Assembly: GCA_001312645.1 (NCBI GenBank) | Contig: BBEG01000018.1 | Location: 1-33,850, forward strand | From: Rhodococcus sp. JCM 9791 | GTDB lineage: Bacteria; Actinomycetota; Actinomycetes; Mycobacteriales; Mycobacteriaceae | Reading direction: 5' to 3' | DNA length: 33,850 bases | In this document: one piece after another, positions 1-6,852 of the stretch | Position numbering within the stretch: the stretch's first letter is position 1 | Layout: every line of letters starts with the position of its first letter | Notes under the pieces: generated by a model | What the model saw: only the letters and a program-made list of their open reading frames with translations | Told to the model about the DNA's origin: nothing | Databases searched by the model: none | Position numbers and translations under genes: made by a program

Positions 1-180
1 GCGAACCCGGAGCAAGCGGGCGCGTTCCTCGATGAGCTGGCGAGCAGCACACCCCTACGACGCGCCGCTGATCCGACCGAGATCGCCAACGCCGTGCTCT
101 TCCTGGCCTCGGATCAGTCCAGCTTCGTCACCGGCAGCGAGCTGTTCGTGGACGGCGGCGAGGTCCAGGTGTACCCCTGA
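1..180 (+). CDS. C-terminal end of a short-chain dehydrogenase/reductase (partial)
   Basis: The window opens inside a gene: the first frame is open from base 1 to a TGA at 178-180 (59 residues). It shows the classic C-terminal SDR block, a [14 protein letters not shown] helix followed by [14 protein letters not shown], which forms the last strand of the Rossmann fold and the dimer contact of NAD(P)-dependent alcohol/ketone reductases of this family. The YxxxK active site lies upstream of the window, so neither substrate nor cofactor can be judged. No frame slip is seen. Family assignment is firm; function beyond oxidoreductase is not assignable. Confidence 0.85.
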   Translation, partial: ANPEQAGAFLDELASSTPLRRAADPTEIANAVLFLASDQSSFVTGSELFVDGGEVQVYP

Positions 181-284
181 CTGGAAGGGCGGCAGGTTCA
201 GCCTCGATTCACCAATGTGCCTCGTGCGGGCTTGGTCGATGTGAACGGTGACGGTCGCACGAGATCACAGATTGCCCTACGTGT

Positions 285-317
285 GGAGACGCGGTCGAAT
301 TCCGCTTCAACGTGTGA
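285..317 (+). other. YchF-like C-terminal tail, copy A (candidate attachment-site scar)
   Basis: Codons 285-317 read [10 protein letters not shown] then TGA. From memory of the family, actinobacterial YchF/EngD GTPases end in GDVVEFRFNV. No YchF sequence lies upstream: the frame only opens at about 252, so just the last ten codons are present. A second tail, AVEFRFNV-stop, occurs in the same orientation at 5132-5158. The copies differ at synonymous positions (CGC versus AGA for Arg). Short repeated 3' gene ends are typical traces of elements that integrate into the end of a gene and restore its stop. This is an inference; chance similarity is not excluded. Confidence 0.4.
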
Positions 318-349
318 TTCCAGCAGGCTTCGCGCTTCGTCCCGGACGT

Positions 350-598
350 CGTGCGTTCGATCTGCCGCCTCTGGCGATGATGCCGATCGAGCATCTGACG
401 CCGGCGATGGAGGACCGGGCGTTCGAGGTGCAGATGCTGCTGGCAGACCGCGGTCAGCATCGTGCGTCGTCGATCCCGGATCTGCTGATCGCAGCGACGG
501 CGGAGAAGGCTGGGCTCACGGTGCTTGCCGCTGTCAAGGATTTCGACCTCATCGCGGAGGTCGCGGGGCCGTCGGTCGAGACCCTCGCGGCGAGCTGA
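350..598 (+). pseudogene. VapC-like PIN-domain toxin, N-terminally truncated
   Basis: The frame ending with TGA at 596-598 reads [25 protein letters not shown] and continues through a [19 protein letters not shown] helix and an [11 protein letters not shown] segment. This is the C-terminal two thirds of a VapC-type PIN-domain RNase, with the late acidic residues (D of IPDLL, D of KDFD) present. The N-terminal strand carrying the first catalytic Asp (the LLDTS/VDTSA motif) is absent. Recognisable sequence starts about 30 bases after the YchF-like tail, so the gene was probably cut by the same rearrangement. No VapB antitoxin is visible. It is most likely inactive. Confidence 0.6.
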
Positions 599-620
599 CC
601 CATCGAGCCTCGTGAGGTTT

Positions 621-1184
621 CTATCCGCGGCGACGTGGTGGTGTTCCGCTTGATGCAGTTCCCTCGACCGCCCAGCTGGCATATTCGCGTGCGGTCTCAT
701 CCAGTTCGGTTTCGCTGAAGTCTCCCACGCCGTGGACGAAGAACCCGGGGCGATAGGACATCCCAACTCGTGCCGCGGTGGTGGCGAATGGTGAGGTGAG
801 CTGGTCCATTGTTCGTCCGTAACGCCCATCAGGCACGTAGTCGTGCGCGCGGGACCAGGTGGATATTGCGATGGTCAGCTCTTTGCCTTCCAGGGCGTGT
901 CCGCCGGGCCCGTATGCCCAGCCGCGTTCGAGGGCGGCCTCGAGCCATTCGGCCAGCAGTGGCGGGGCGCTGTACCAGCGGAACGGGAACTGCAGGACGA
1001 TCCGATCGTGCTTGGCGAGCTCCAGTTGCTCAGCCGCGGCGTCGAAGCCGTCCGGTCCGCGGACGTCGGCAAGCGCGCGGACGGTGATCTGTTCTTCGTC
1101 ATGGAGTGCTCGGAGCCAGGCGGCGTTGACGCGTGACTTCTCCAGGTTGGGGTGGGCGGCGATCACCAGTGTCGATGGCTGCAT
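621..1184 (-). CDS. Flavodoxin-like NAD(P)H-dependent oxidoreductase (KefF/MdaB type)
   Basis: About 187 residues counted from the ATG at 1182-1184. The protein begins with STLVIAAHPNLEKSRVNAAW, a flavin-phosphate-binding loop after the first strand. It then has the VLQFPFRWYSAPPLLAEWLE segment and the W-YGPGG-ALEGKE stretch seen in the KefF / NQO1-like family of FMN or FAD quinone reductases. The length matches that family. The reading frame is continuous with the upstream MFS transporter: there is no stop codon, and the linker runs SPGPTPTKEDDKTM. It is therefore either a genuine transporter-reductase fusion or a downstream gene whose separating stop was lost. A weak purine stretch (AAAGAAG) precedes the internal ATG. 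A role in reducing a quinone or other electrophile handled by the transporter is an inference. Confidence 0.75.
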   Translation of the reverse strand: MQPSTLVIAAHPNLEKSRVNAAWLRALHDEEQITVRALADVRGPDGFDAAAEQLELAKHDRIVLQFPFRWYSAPPLLAEWLEAALERGWAYGPGGHALEGKELTIAISTWSRAHDYVPDGRYGRTMDQLTSPFATTAARVGMSYRPGFFVHGVGDFSETELDETAREYASWAVEGTASSGTPPRRRG

Positions 1185-2425
1185 GGTCTTGTCGTCTTCT
1201 TTCGTTGGTGTGGGTCCGGGTGATTCGTTCTGTGTGCTGGCGCGCACGGCGATCAGGGCGATCATCGCTACGGCACCGAGAATCGCTGCGAATGCGATCA
1301 CGGCATTGCTGAGTCCGATGGCGTCAGCGAGATAGCCCGTCGCTACCGGCAGGGCTCCGGCGGGGATGTATCCGGAGATGTTGAGCGCGGCGTTGGACTC
1401 GGCGCGCCGGTCCGGAGAGATCCGCGTGGCGATGAGCGTGAGGCCGGCAAGTTGGCCCAATCCTTGTGCGGTACCCGCGAGCAACGTGGCAGCAAGGAAA
1501 ACCGGCCACCACGGCGTCACTGTGACAGCGAGGGCCAGCACCCCCATCGAGGCCACTGCGGCAATGGAACTGAGTGCGAGATGTGAGCGAGTGGAGAGGC
1601 GGCCCGCGGCGAACTGGATCCCGGTCGCAAGAAGGAACATTGTGCAGGCGATGGCCCCTGCAATCAATGGGTCGGAAACGCCGATGGGGCCGGCCAGCAC
1701 CGAGGGGCCCAGTGAGAGCACGAACGAGGTCGCTGTGATACCTGGCCCGAAAGTCGCTGCGCCCCAAAGAAGTTCACGCCGCCGATCGCGTGGAGGTATC
1801 GGCAAGCGAAAGAGTCGTTCGCGCGTTCGTCCAACAAACACTGGCCGTGCCAACGGTAGCCGCGTGCTCACCGCCAGGGCGGCGATCCCCATCGCCGTGA
1901 CGATCGCGAACGTCCACAGTTGCGGAGCGGCGGTTGTCTTCGCGGTGACGCCCGACAGCATCGGGCCGAGGCCCGCGCCGAGCACCATGGAGGCGGAGGC
2001 GATCAGCCTCCGGCCCGCTTGCGGGTGGTTGGGGCGACGTCAACGACCGCGGCCATTCCCGCCGTCACCGCTCCGCCGACGGCAACGCCGGCGAGCAGTC
2101 GGGCCACGAGGAGCCACAGCACACCTTGGGCGAGCAGGAACAACACCCCAGCCGCGACAGCTGCGAACATCGCGGGCACCAGGACCACGCGACGCCCGTA
2201 TCGGTCAGCGAGCCTCCCTGCGACGACGAGTGTGCCCACCAGCCGGCCATGTAGCAGGAAAAAAATGATCGTGAGCATTCCGGACGAGAAGCCCCACGCG
2301 TGCTGCCACTCGGCGTACAGCGGCGTCGGCGCGTTGGACAGCACGAATACCGCTACGACCGTCAATGCTGCGGCTACCGACCATCGGAGATCCCGCTGCT
2401 CGACTGCTCTCTTCATCTGCGCCAC
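1185..2425 (-). CDS. MFS transporter, fused in frame to the oxidoreductase; one frame slip
   Basis: A major facilitator superfamily drug/metabolite pump. The N-terminal part starts at 2425 with MAQMKRAVEQRDLRW and contains the SNAPTPLYAEWQ first helix and the GRLADRYGRRVVLVP cytoplasmic loop (MFS motif A). That frame stops just after the RKRAGG segment. The protein continues one base out of phase as LIASASMVLGAGLGP from about 2006. A single missing base (GGCCTG read as GGCTG) explains the break. The rest has the expected hydrophobic helices down to ALIAVRASTQNESPG and then runs into the oxidoreductase. The gene is divergent from an ArsR-type regulator, with two inverted repeats between them, which suggests repression by that regulator. 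Substrate unknown. Confidence 0.75.
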
Positions 2426-2439
2426 CTAGTTCGAGATTT

Positions 2440-2492
2440 CTCGTATCTGTACGAGTTGAGTCGAACTTACATCAGTACGAAGAATCTCGTAC
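2440..2492. promoter_or_regulatory. Two inverted repeats, candidate ArsR operators
   Basis: Two perfect palindromic sites lie in the divergent MFS / arsR region. Site 1 is CTCGTA (2440-2445), spacer of 4, TACGAG (2450-2455). Site 2 is GTACGA (2475-2480), spacer of 6, TCGTAC (2487-2492). They share the GTACGA core. Site 2 lies just before a plausible -10 box (TACATT, 2490-2495) for the rightward gene. The arrangement fits a dimeric winged-helix repressor controlling both directions. Confidence 0.55.
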
Positions 2493-2510
2493 ATTAGCTA
2501 CTCTGGAGGC

Positions 2511-2881
2511 ATGCACACACTTGCGCCGACCTACACGCTCGGTGAACTACCCGGCGAGCTCCCTGAACGGCTGCCCGAGCCTGCGTTGGAGGAGATCCGT
2601 CTCGAGCGCATCATGGGTGTGCTGGCCGAGCCGCTGAGGTTGACGATCATGCAGCGACTCCTGCTGTCGTCCGAGGACTTCGACCAGAACTGCGGATGGT
2701 TCGGTTTCGATCGCCCGAAGTCCACGCTCACCCACCACTTCAAGGCGCTGCGCGAAGCCGGCGTCATCACCCAGCGGCAGTACGGCTCGAGCGACGCAGT
2801 CGCGTTCGACTCGAGGACCTGAATACTCGTTTCCCCGGAATTGTCGACCTGGTGCTCGACTGGAAGCCGGACGTCAGTTGA
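2511..2881 (+). CDS. ArsR-family (winged helix) transcriptional regulator; one frame slip
   Basis: About 123 residues. The core, from ERIMGVLAEPLRLTIMQRLL to RPKSTLTHHFKALREAGVI, is the ArsR winged helix-turn-helix, with the recognition helix STLTHHFKALREAG. After TQRQYG the annotated frame ends early. One frame over, the protein continues as LERRSRVRLEDLNTRFPG and ends at 2879-2881, so one C is missing near 2785 (GGCCTC read as GGCTC). No metal-binding cysteine pair is visible in the recognition helix; the single Cys in NCGWFGF is the only obvious redox candidate. A GGAGG sits unusually close to the ATG at 2511 (one base spacing), so translation from a very short leader is possible. It probably represses itself and the divergent transporter-reductase gene. 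Confidence 0.8.
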
Positions 2882-2883
2882 AT

Positions 2884-3258
2884 CGTCGCCGCCCTGGAGC
2901 GAGATGCATCCTGGTGGGCGAGGTCGCTGATCGCTTCGCCGACGATGTCATGGATCTGCTGGCGGAGGCGATCACGCTCGGGTACGAGTGGTGGAGACGT
3001 TGAACGCGTCGGGGATGCGGTCGGCAGGTGGCAGTCGGAAGAAGGGCCTGAACCTGGCCCTCGTGGACGCGGCGTTGGCGCAGATCCGCCGGATGCTGTC
3101 GTACAAGACCCGCTGGTACGGCTCTACGTTGGTGGAGGCCGGCCGGTACTTTCCGTCCAGTAAATTGTGTTCGGGGTGTGGCAGGCGAAAACCAAACCTG
3201 ACGCTCGCGGACCGGATGTATGTGTGCGATCACTGCGGAGTGACGATCGATCGTGATC
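2884..3258 (+). pseudogene. TnpB (IS200/IS605 or IS607 family accessory nuclease) remnant
   Basis: A C-terminal piece of TnpB. It runs from VVETLNASGM (the RuvC-II region, where VVxEDLN is usual) through SYKTRWYGSTLVEAGRYFPS, the zinc ribbon C-SGC-12-to-16 residues-C-DHC, and the final RuvC-III GVTIDRD. An upstream stretch (RCILVGEVADRFADDVMDLL) is in a different frame but reads into the same protein if one base is restored at about 2987. The N-terminal half is absent. The sequence after DRD is not TnpB but a reversed MFS gene, so the C-terminus and any adjoining omegaRNA end are lost. No transposase tnpA or terminal hairpins are visible. It is a decayed relic marking a rearrangement point. 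Confidence 0.8.
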
Positions 3259-3428
3259 GTCGGTCCTCCGACCACCACCGTGAGGGCGTAGACCGTGACC
3301 AGCAGGCCTGCGGTTGGGATGGTCACCGACAGGTCGCGGGAGAGTTCCCCGAGCATCCCGCTGGGCGAGAGTTCGGCAGTGCCGACGCAGAAGATGCCGA
3401 GGATGAGCACGGCCATCCGGAGATGCAT
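3259..3428 (-). pseudogene. MFS transporter, N-terminal fragment cut by the TnpB relic
   Basis: Reading leftward from the ATG at 3426-3428, the protein begins MHLRMAVLILGIFCVGTAEL and continues SPSGMLGELSRDLSVTIPTA, then a second helix LLVTVYALTVVVGGP. This is the N-terminus of a DHA1-type MFS exporter (AraJ/Bmr-like EF-x-x-x-G-LL pattern). After the second helix the sequence abruptly becomes the end of TnpB on the opposite strand, so at least ten helices are missing. It begins 27 bases after the end of the hydrolase gene, so the two formed a MerR-controlled operon before the break. AAGGGA upstream serves as ribosome site. Confidence 0.7.
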
Positions 3429-3454
3429 GGATGTCCCTTCGAGCGACAGCGGAT

Positions 3455-4021
3455 TCAGGAAGCGATGGCGTCGTACGCGGCGGGCAGGGTGCTGTGGCCA
3501 TCGGCGGCGAGGAAGTGCCCTGCGCCGGGGACCCTCAGTGCCCTGGCCCCGAGAAGATCGGCCAGCCGATCCGTGTGAGAGGGCGGCACGAGGGGATCGT
3601 CGTCGGAGCGGATCACGATGATCCGGTCGACGTGCTCGCGCAGCTCGGTCACGTCGCACCCGTCGCCGATGAAGCCGTCCAATTCCGGCAGCACCGGCAG
3701 CGGATCGAGGAACCCTGATACCAGGACGAGGATTCCTAGCCGCCACGCGCCTGTCAGTGATGCCAGGTGCCGCAGTACGGCGAGGCAGCCGAGGCTGTGC
3801 GCGATCACGACCGTGCCCTCGGCCGGCTCGCCCACCGCAGCACGTACGGTCTCCTGCCACCGGGGCGCATCGGGCGTGAGAGGGTCGGGCAGTTCGGGGA
3901 CGACGGCCCGCATGTTGGCGGTGTCGAGTTGTTGGGCGAGCCAGCCGAACCAGTGATCGTCCGGGGTGGCCGCGTAGCCGTGGAAGATGAAGGCGTTCTG
4001 CAGTGTTGTCGAGGAAGTCAC
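3455..4021 (-). CDS. RBBP9/YdeN-type alpha/beta serine hydrolase
   Basis: About 188 residues from a GTG at 4019-4021 (VTSSTTLQNAFIFHGY), close to the usual ~185 residues of the RBBP9 family. Catalytic residues are visible: nucleophile Ser in VVIAHSLGCLAVL, Asp in VIRSDDDPLVPP, and His in VPGAGHFLAADGH. A longer upstream reading to 4138 would run through the MerR promoter and is unlikely. The promoter -10 box ends about seven bases before the GTG, so the transcript may be leaderless. It is divergent from a MerR regulator and followed by the truncated MFS gene. The physiological ester or amide substrate is unknown. Confidence 0.8.
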   Translation of the reverse strand: MTSSTTLQNAFIFHGYAATPDDHWFGWLAQQLDTANMRAVVPELPDPLTPDAPRWQETVRAAVGEPAEGTVVIAHSLGCLAVLRHLASLTGAWRLGILVLVSGFLDPLPVLPELDGFIGDGCDVTELREHVDRIIVIRSDDDPLVPPSHTDRLADLLGARALRVPGAGHFLAADGHSTLPAAYDAIAS

Positions 4022-4028
4022 GAGCGAG

Positions 4029-4060
4029 AACGTACGGCCTGACGCTAGCGTGAAGGTCAA
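4029..4060 (-). promoter_or_regulatory. MerR-type promoter with long spacer for the hydrolase gene
   Basis: Read leftward: a -35 box TTGACC (4055-4060), a 20-base spacer, then a -10 box TACGTT (4029-4034). The spacer carries an imperfect dyad centred on GCTAGC (4043-4048). MerR-family activators act on promoters with just this over-long 19-20 base spacer and a dyad inside it. The start point predicted from the -10 falls on the hydrolase GTG. Confidence 0.6.
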
Positions 4061-4081
4061 GTCCGATAAGAGGAGACAGCG

Positions 4082-4435
4082 GTGCAGATCGGCGAACTCG
4101 CCAGGAAGACTGGGGCCAGCGCTCGCGCGCTGCGCCACTACGAAGAGCGCGGACTGCTCGTCCCCGAACGCAGCAGGGGAGGAGGCTACCGTGACTACAC
4201 CTCAGAGGACATCGTCCGCGTCGCGCAGATCAAGACCATGATCGACGCCGGCCTGACCACCGCAGCCGTCAAACGCTACATCGACTGCGCCCGAGACGGA
4301 GACCACGGCATGTGGCTCGAGCTGTGCCCGAATCTCCGCGCCGAGCTCGCCTCTCTCTCCGAATGCCTCGACGCAAGGCAGGCTGAGCTGTACGAGCGAC
4401 AGCAACGACTGCACGACCTCACATCTGCCGGTTGA
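4082..4435 (+). CDS. MerR-family transcriptional regulator
   Basis: 117 residues from a GTG at 4082, with AGGAGA six bases upstream. The N-terminus MQIGELARKTGASARALRHY followed by EERGLLVPER is the standard MerR HTH plus wing, and the dimerisation helix follows (ELASLSECLDARQAELYERQ). There is one Cys in YIDCARDG and others in LELCPN and SECL, but no clear metal-binding CxxC pair, so an organic or redox ligand is as likely as a metal. It is divergent from the hydrolase gene and probably activates it through the long-spacer promoter between them. Confidence 0.88.
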   Translation: MQIGELARKTGASARALRHYEERGLLVPERSRGGGYRDYTSEDIVRVAQIKTMIDAGLTTAAVKRYIDCARDGDHGMWLELCPNLRAELASLSECLDARQAELYERQQRLHDLTSAG

Positions 4436-4496
4436 GAACCGTCCGGCAGGTCGGACATTCATCCGAATCGCTGGGCGCATCAGCCCAGTGGTGGAG

Positions 4497-4988
4497 TCAG
4501 ATCCTCCCTTCGCGGACATCCTTCCCTTGTTCGGCGAATTCCTTGAAATCCTGCATGTGCTGTTGCGACTGCTTGCGGAACGCGTTGGACGTGAGCAGCC
4601 CCACCAGACGCATCAGCAGGCCGCTGAACCGGTATTCGCTCTCTTGCTCCCAGTGCGTCGTCTGCGGATCGGCTTCGGTCAGCCGATCGCGGATGACGCT
4701 CCACATGCCCGCGCCGACGATCTCGCGGTCGAAGTGGACGACGACCCCTTCAGGGATCTCGTGTAGGTCTGCCGGCTCCCGGCGTGTGATCGTTTCGGTG
4801 CACTCGAGCTCCCGCTTCCCGGATTGCATCACGACCCGCGACTCGGTTCCGAGCTGCCCATGTATCCCGCTCACCGGTTCGTGCCGGACCACCCCTCGCA
4901 ACCACCTCGGTATGTGTGCCGGGTCGGCCAGCAGCTGAGCCACCTTCTCCCGTGGAAGGGCAATCTCAATCGAGTTGGTGTACTTCAT
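4497..4988 (-). CDS. SRPBCC (START/polyketide cyclase-like) family protein
   Basis: 163 residues from the ATG at 4986-4988, with GGAAGGA upstream. MKYTNSIEIALPREKVAQLL, then DPAHIPRWLRGV and the C-terminal helix LLMRLVGLLTSNAFRKQSQQ, give the helix-grip fold of SRPBCC proteins (hydrophobic ligand cavity, no universal enzymatic residue). The upstream in-frame extension to 5108 is Arg-rich and crosses into sequence adjoining YchF tail B, so it is left out. It stands alone between a MerR gene and the NmrA/TetR pair. No ligand can be inferred. Confidence 0.8.
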   Translation of the reverse strand: MKYTNSIEIALPREKVAQLLADPAHIPRWLRGVVRHEPVSGIHGQLGTESRVVMQSGKRELECTETITRREPADLHEIPEGVVVHFDREIVGAGMWSVIRDRLTEADPQTTHWEQESEYRFSGLLMRLVGLLTSNAFRKQSQQHMQDFKEFAEQGKDVREGRI

Positions 4989-5131
4989 GGCACGCATTCC
5001 TTCCGGGTGTGGGCCAACATGCCGTCGTGCTGCTCGTGCTGCTCTTCGAGAGGGCAGTCTGACATCCGTCGCGCGATTGGTGACTCTCATCGGGGGTGCC
5101 CCGGCCAACCCACCGCATCGGGGAAGCTAAC

Positions 5132-5158
5132 GCCGTCGAATTCAGATTCAACGTGTAG
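5132..5158 (+). other. YchF-like C-terminal tail, copy B (candidate attachment-site scar)
   Basis: Codons 5132-5158 read AVEFRFNV then TAG, the same eight terminal residues and orientation as copy A at 285-317. The shared DNA core is GTCGAATTC, two or three differing bases, then TTCAACGTGT. No other YchF sequence precedes it. The two copies bracket about 4.8 kb holding the PIN remnant, ArsR locus, TnpB relic, MerR locus and SRPBCC gene. Confidence 0.4.
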
Positions 5159-5204
5159 CCGGGTTCGGTGTCCAGACGGGAGCCGGCAGAACCGGGGCCG
5201 CGAA

Positions 5205-6059
5205 TCAGCCGACGATCTGGTCTGCGAGTTGATCAGCAATGCTCCGCGGCTCCCGCCCGAGGAGACTGCGGAGCGTGCGGTCGGATTGCGCGAAATGGCC
5301 GCTCCGTGTCGCCTGGAACATTGACAGTGTGAAGCGCGCGACTGTCTCAGGCACCCCGTTGGCCGTCTCGCTCGCGACCCACTCCTCGTCGTCGACGATG
5401 ATGCGGTCGATGTGGTCGCCGGTCAGTTCGGATGCTGTTGCGGCGAAGTCCGTGAGAGTCACCGGTGAGGACAACGTCAGATCGACGGGGCCGTCGAACG
5501 ACGAATCACTGGTGAGGATCGTCGCGGCCGCCTCCGCGGCGTCGCGCCGATCGACCCACGAGAAAGGACCATCGGCCGGCTTGGCGATCGCGCCGGTCTT
5601 CTGCCAGGGGCCGAGTAGTTGGCTGAGATCACCATAGAAGCCGTTGCGCAAGGCGATCCATGGGACGCTGGATGCTGCGAGGTGCTCCTCAGTTGCCGCG
5701 TGGATCGCAAGCGGAGCGTAGGGACTGTCGAATCCGGTCCCGTGGGCGCTTGTGTACAGGATCCGTTGGGCTCCTGCCTCAGTCGCGGCCTCGATCGCCG
5801 TCCGGTGTTGGTTGACGACGTCGGCATCGAGGTCGCTCGAGGAGACCAGGAGCACCTGCTCGGCATCGGCAAACGAGTGGCGTAGCGCTGCAGGGTCGTC
5901 ATAGCTCCCTCGTCGTACGCGTATCCCACGGTCGGCAAGGTGCCTCGCACGTTCCGGGTCACGCACGCTGACGCCGATGGTGGCTGGCTCAACCCGCTCG
6001 AGGAGGTGATCGACCGTGGCGCCGTTGAGGGCTCCGGTCGCTCCGGTGACGATGATCAT
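5205..6059 (-). CDS. NmrA-like NAD(P)-binding reductase (QOR2/YtfG type)
   Basis: 284 residues from the ATG at 6057-6059, which has AAAGGA seven bases upstream; the GTG two codons earlier lies too close to that site. The N-terminus MIIVTGATGALNGATVDHLL is the NAD(P)-binding glycine loop. RVRRGSYDDPAALRHSFADA, then VLLVSS and RILYTSAHGTGF, follow the NmrA/atypical SDR pattern with no YxxxK active site of the classical kind. YtfG/QOR2 relatives reduce quinones with NADPH. It is divergent from a TetR regulator across two matching operators, so it is probably the regulated target, used against an electrophile or quinone. The frame is intact. Confidence 0.85.
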   Translation of the reverse strand: MIIVTGATGALNGATVDHLLERVEPATIGVSVRDPERARHLADRGIRVRRGSYDDPAALRHSFADAEQVLLVSSSDLDADVVNQHRTAIEAATEAGAQRILYTSAHGTGFDSPYAPLAIHAATEEHLAASSVPWIALRNGFYGDLSQLLGPWQKTGAIAKPADGPFSWVDRRDAAEAAATILTSDSSFDGPVDLTLSSPVTLTDFAATASELTGDHIDRIIVDDEEWVASETANGVPETVARFTLSMFQATRSGHFAQSDRTLRSLLGREPRSIADQLADQIVG

Positions 6060-6085
6060 GGACACGTCCTTTCGATGAACACGAT

Positions 6086-6108
6086 AAGTTGACCAGGGTG
6101 GTCAACTT
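6086..6108. promoter_or_regulatory. TetR operator 1 (perfect 10-3-10 inverted repeat)
   Basis: Arms AAGTTGACCA (6086-6095) and TGGTCAACTT (6099-6108) are exact reverse complements around GGG. The site lies 27 bases upstream of the NmrA ATG. Confidence 0.75.
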
Positions 6109-6130
6109 GGGTCATTCGGTAGCCTGCAGT

Positions 6131-6153
6131 AACCTGACCAATGGAGTCAAGTT
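6131..6153. promoter_or_regulatory. TetR operator 2 (degenerate copy of operator 1)
   Basis: AACCTGACCA (6131-6140), three bases, GAGTCAAGTT (6144-6153): the same 10-3-10 layout, matching operator 1 at 8/10 and 7/10 positions. The centres are 45 bases apart. It overlaps an ATG at 6141, which argues that the TetR protein starts further downstream. Confidence 0.6.
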
Positions 6154-6197
6154 CGGTTAGGCGCAGACGGAGGCTGATGGTGGGAGACGGTCGATCC

Positions 6198-6802
6198 ATG
6201 TCAGCGGGTCGGTCCATGCCAACGCTTCGCAGGGATGCGCGCCGCAATGTCGACCGGATTCGCATTGCAGCGATCACCGTGTTCAGTGAGCGGGGGCTGT
6301 CAGCACCGCTCGAGGATGTCGCTGCAGCCGCGGGTGTCAGCAAGGCGACGATCTTCAATAGATTTGGGGGGCGGATCGGTCTCATCGATGCAGTGATCAG
6401 TGACGTCGTCGCGACGGAGTTGATGCGGATCATCGATGACGCACGAGCGGTCCCTGGCGTCCAAGACCGAATCTCCTCCTACGTCGCGCGATCCGGGATC
6501 TCCAGTACCGCTTGCCAGCGATCAATGACGTCCTGCTGCAGCAGTTTCCGGACTCCGAACAGCTCATGGAGCTCTGCCGAGCCGGAGGCGACTTCCATGA
6601 CGATCTTGTCAGGGACGGGCATGCCGCTGGTGTCTTGGCTGACGGGTTCACGCCAGGTGATTTTCAGGCGATGACTATCGACAACGCCCTTGCCCTCGAG
6701 CATGGAGGTCTGCCGCCCCGGGTGGACTACGACCGTCGAACTGCTTTTGTCCTCGGCGGAATCTGCAGGTCGCCACAGTCGTCGGTTCAGTCACGCAACT
6801 GA
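6198..6802 (+). CDS. TetR-family transcriptional regulator; one frame slip
   Basis: About 200 residues. The HTH is clear: RRNVDRIRIAAITVFSERG, then LEDVAAAAGVSKATIFNRFG. The initial frame goes wrong after SSYVAR. Restoring one base at about 6490 gives IRDLQYRLPAINDVLLQQF and a continuous ligand-binding domain down to the TGA at 6800-6802. The start is uncertain: ATGs exist at 6141, 6177, 6198 and 6216; the first sits inside operator 2, and 6198 has GGGAGA upstream. It is divergent from the NmrA-like reductase and is probably its repressor. Inducer unknown. Confidence 0.78.
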
Positions 6803-6852
6803 GCAGAGGGATCTGGTCGACTCGAGTGGGATCCTCGAGAGGCGGCTATGCC

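Noticed and set aside
350-598. Active VapBC toxin-antitoxin system
   Set aside because: The PIN protein lacks the N-terminal catalytic Asp strand and no antitoxin gene is present.
1366-2268. 300-residue open frame on the plus strand opposite the MFS gene
   Set aside because: It lies antisense to clear MFS sequence, has low-complexity Arg/Ala composition and no recognisable motif.
2884-3258. Active IS element with TnpB nuclease and omegaRNA
   Set aside because: TnpB lacks its N-terminal half and the sequence after RuvC-III; no tnpA, terminal hairpins or RNA scaffold end are visible.
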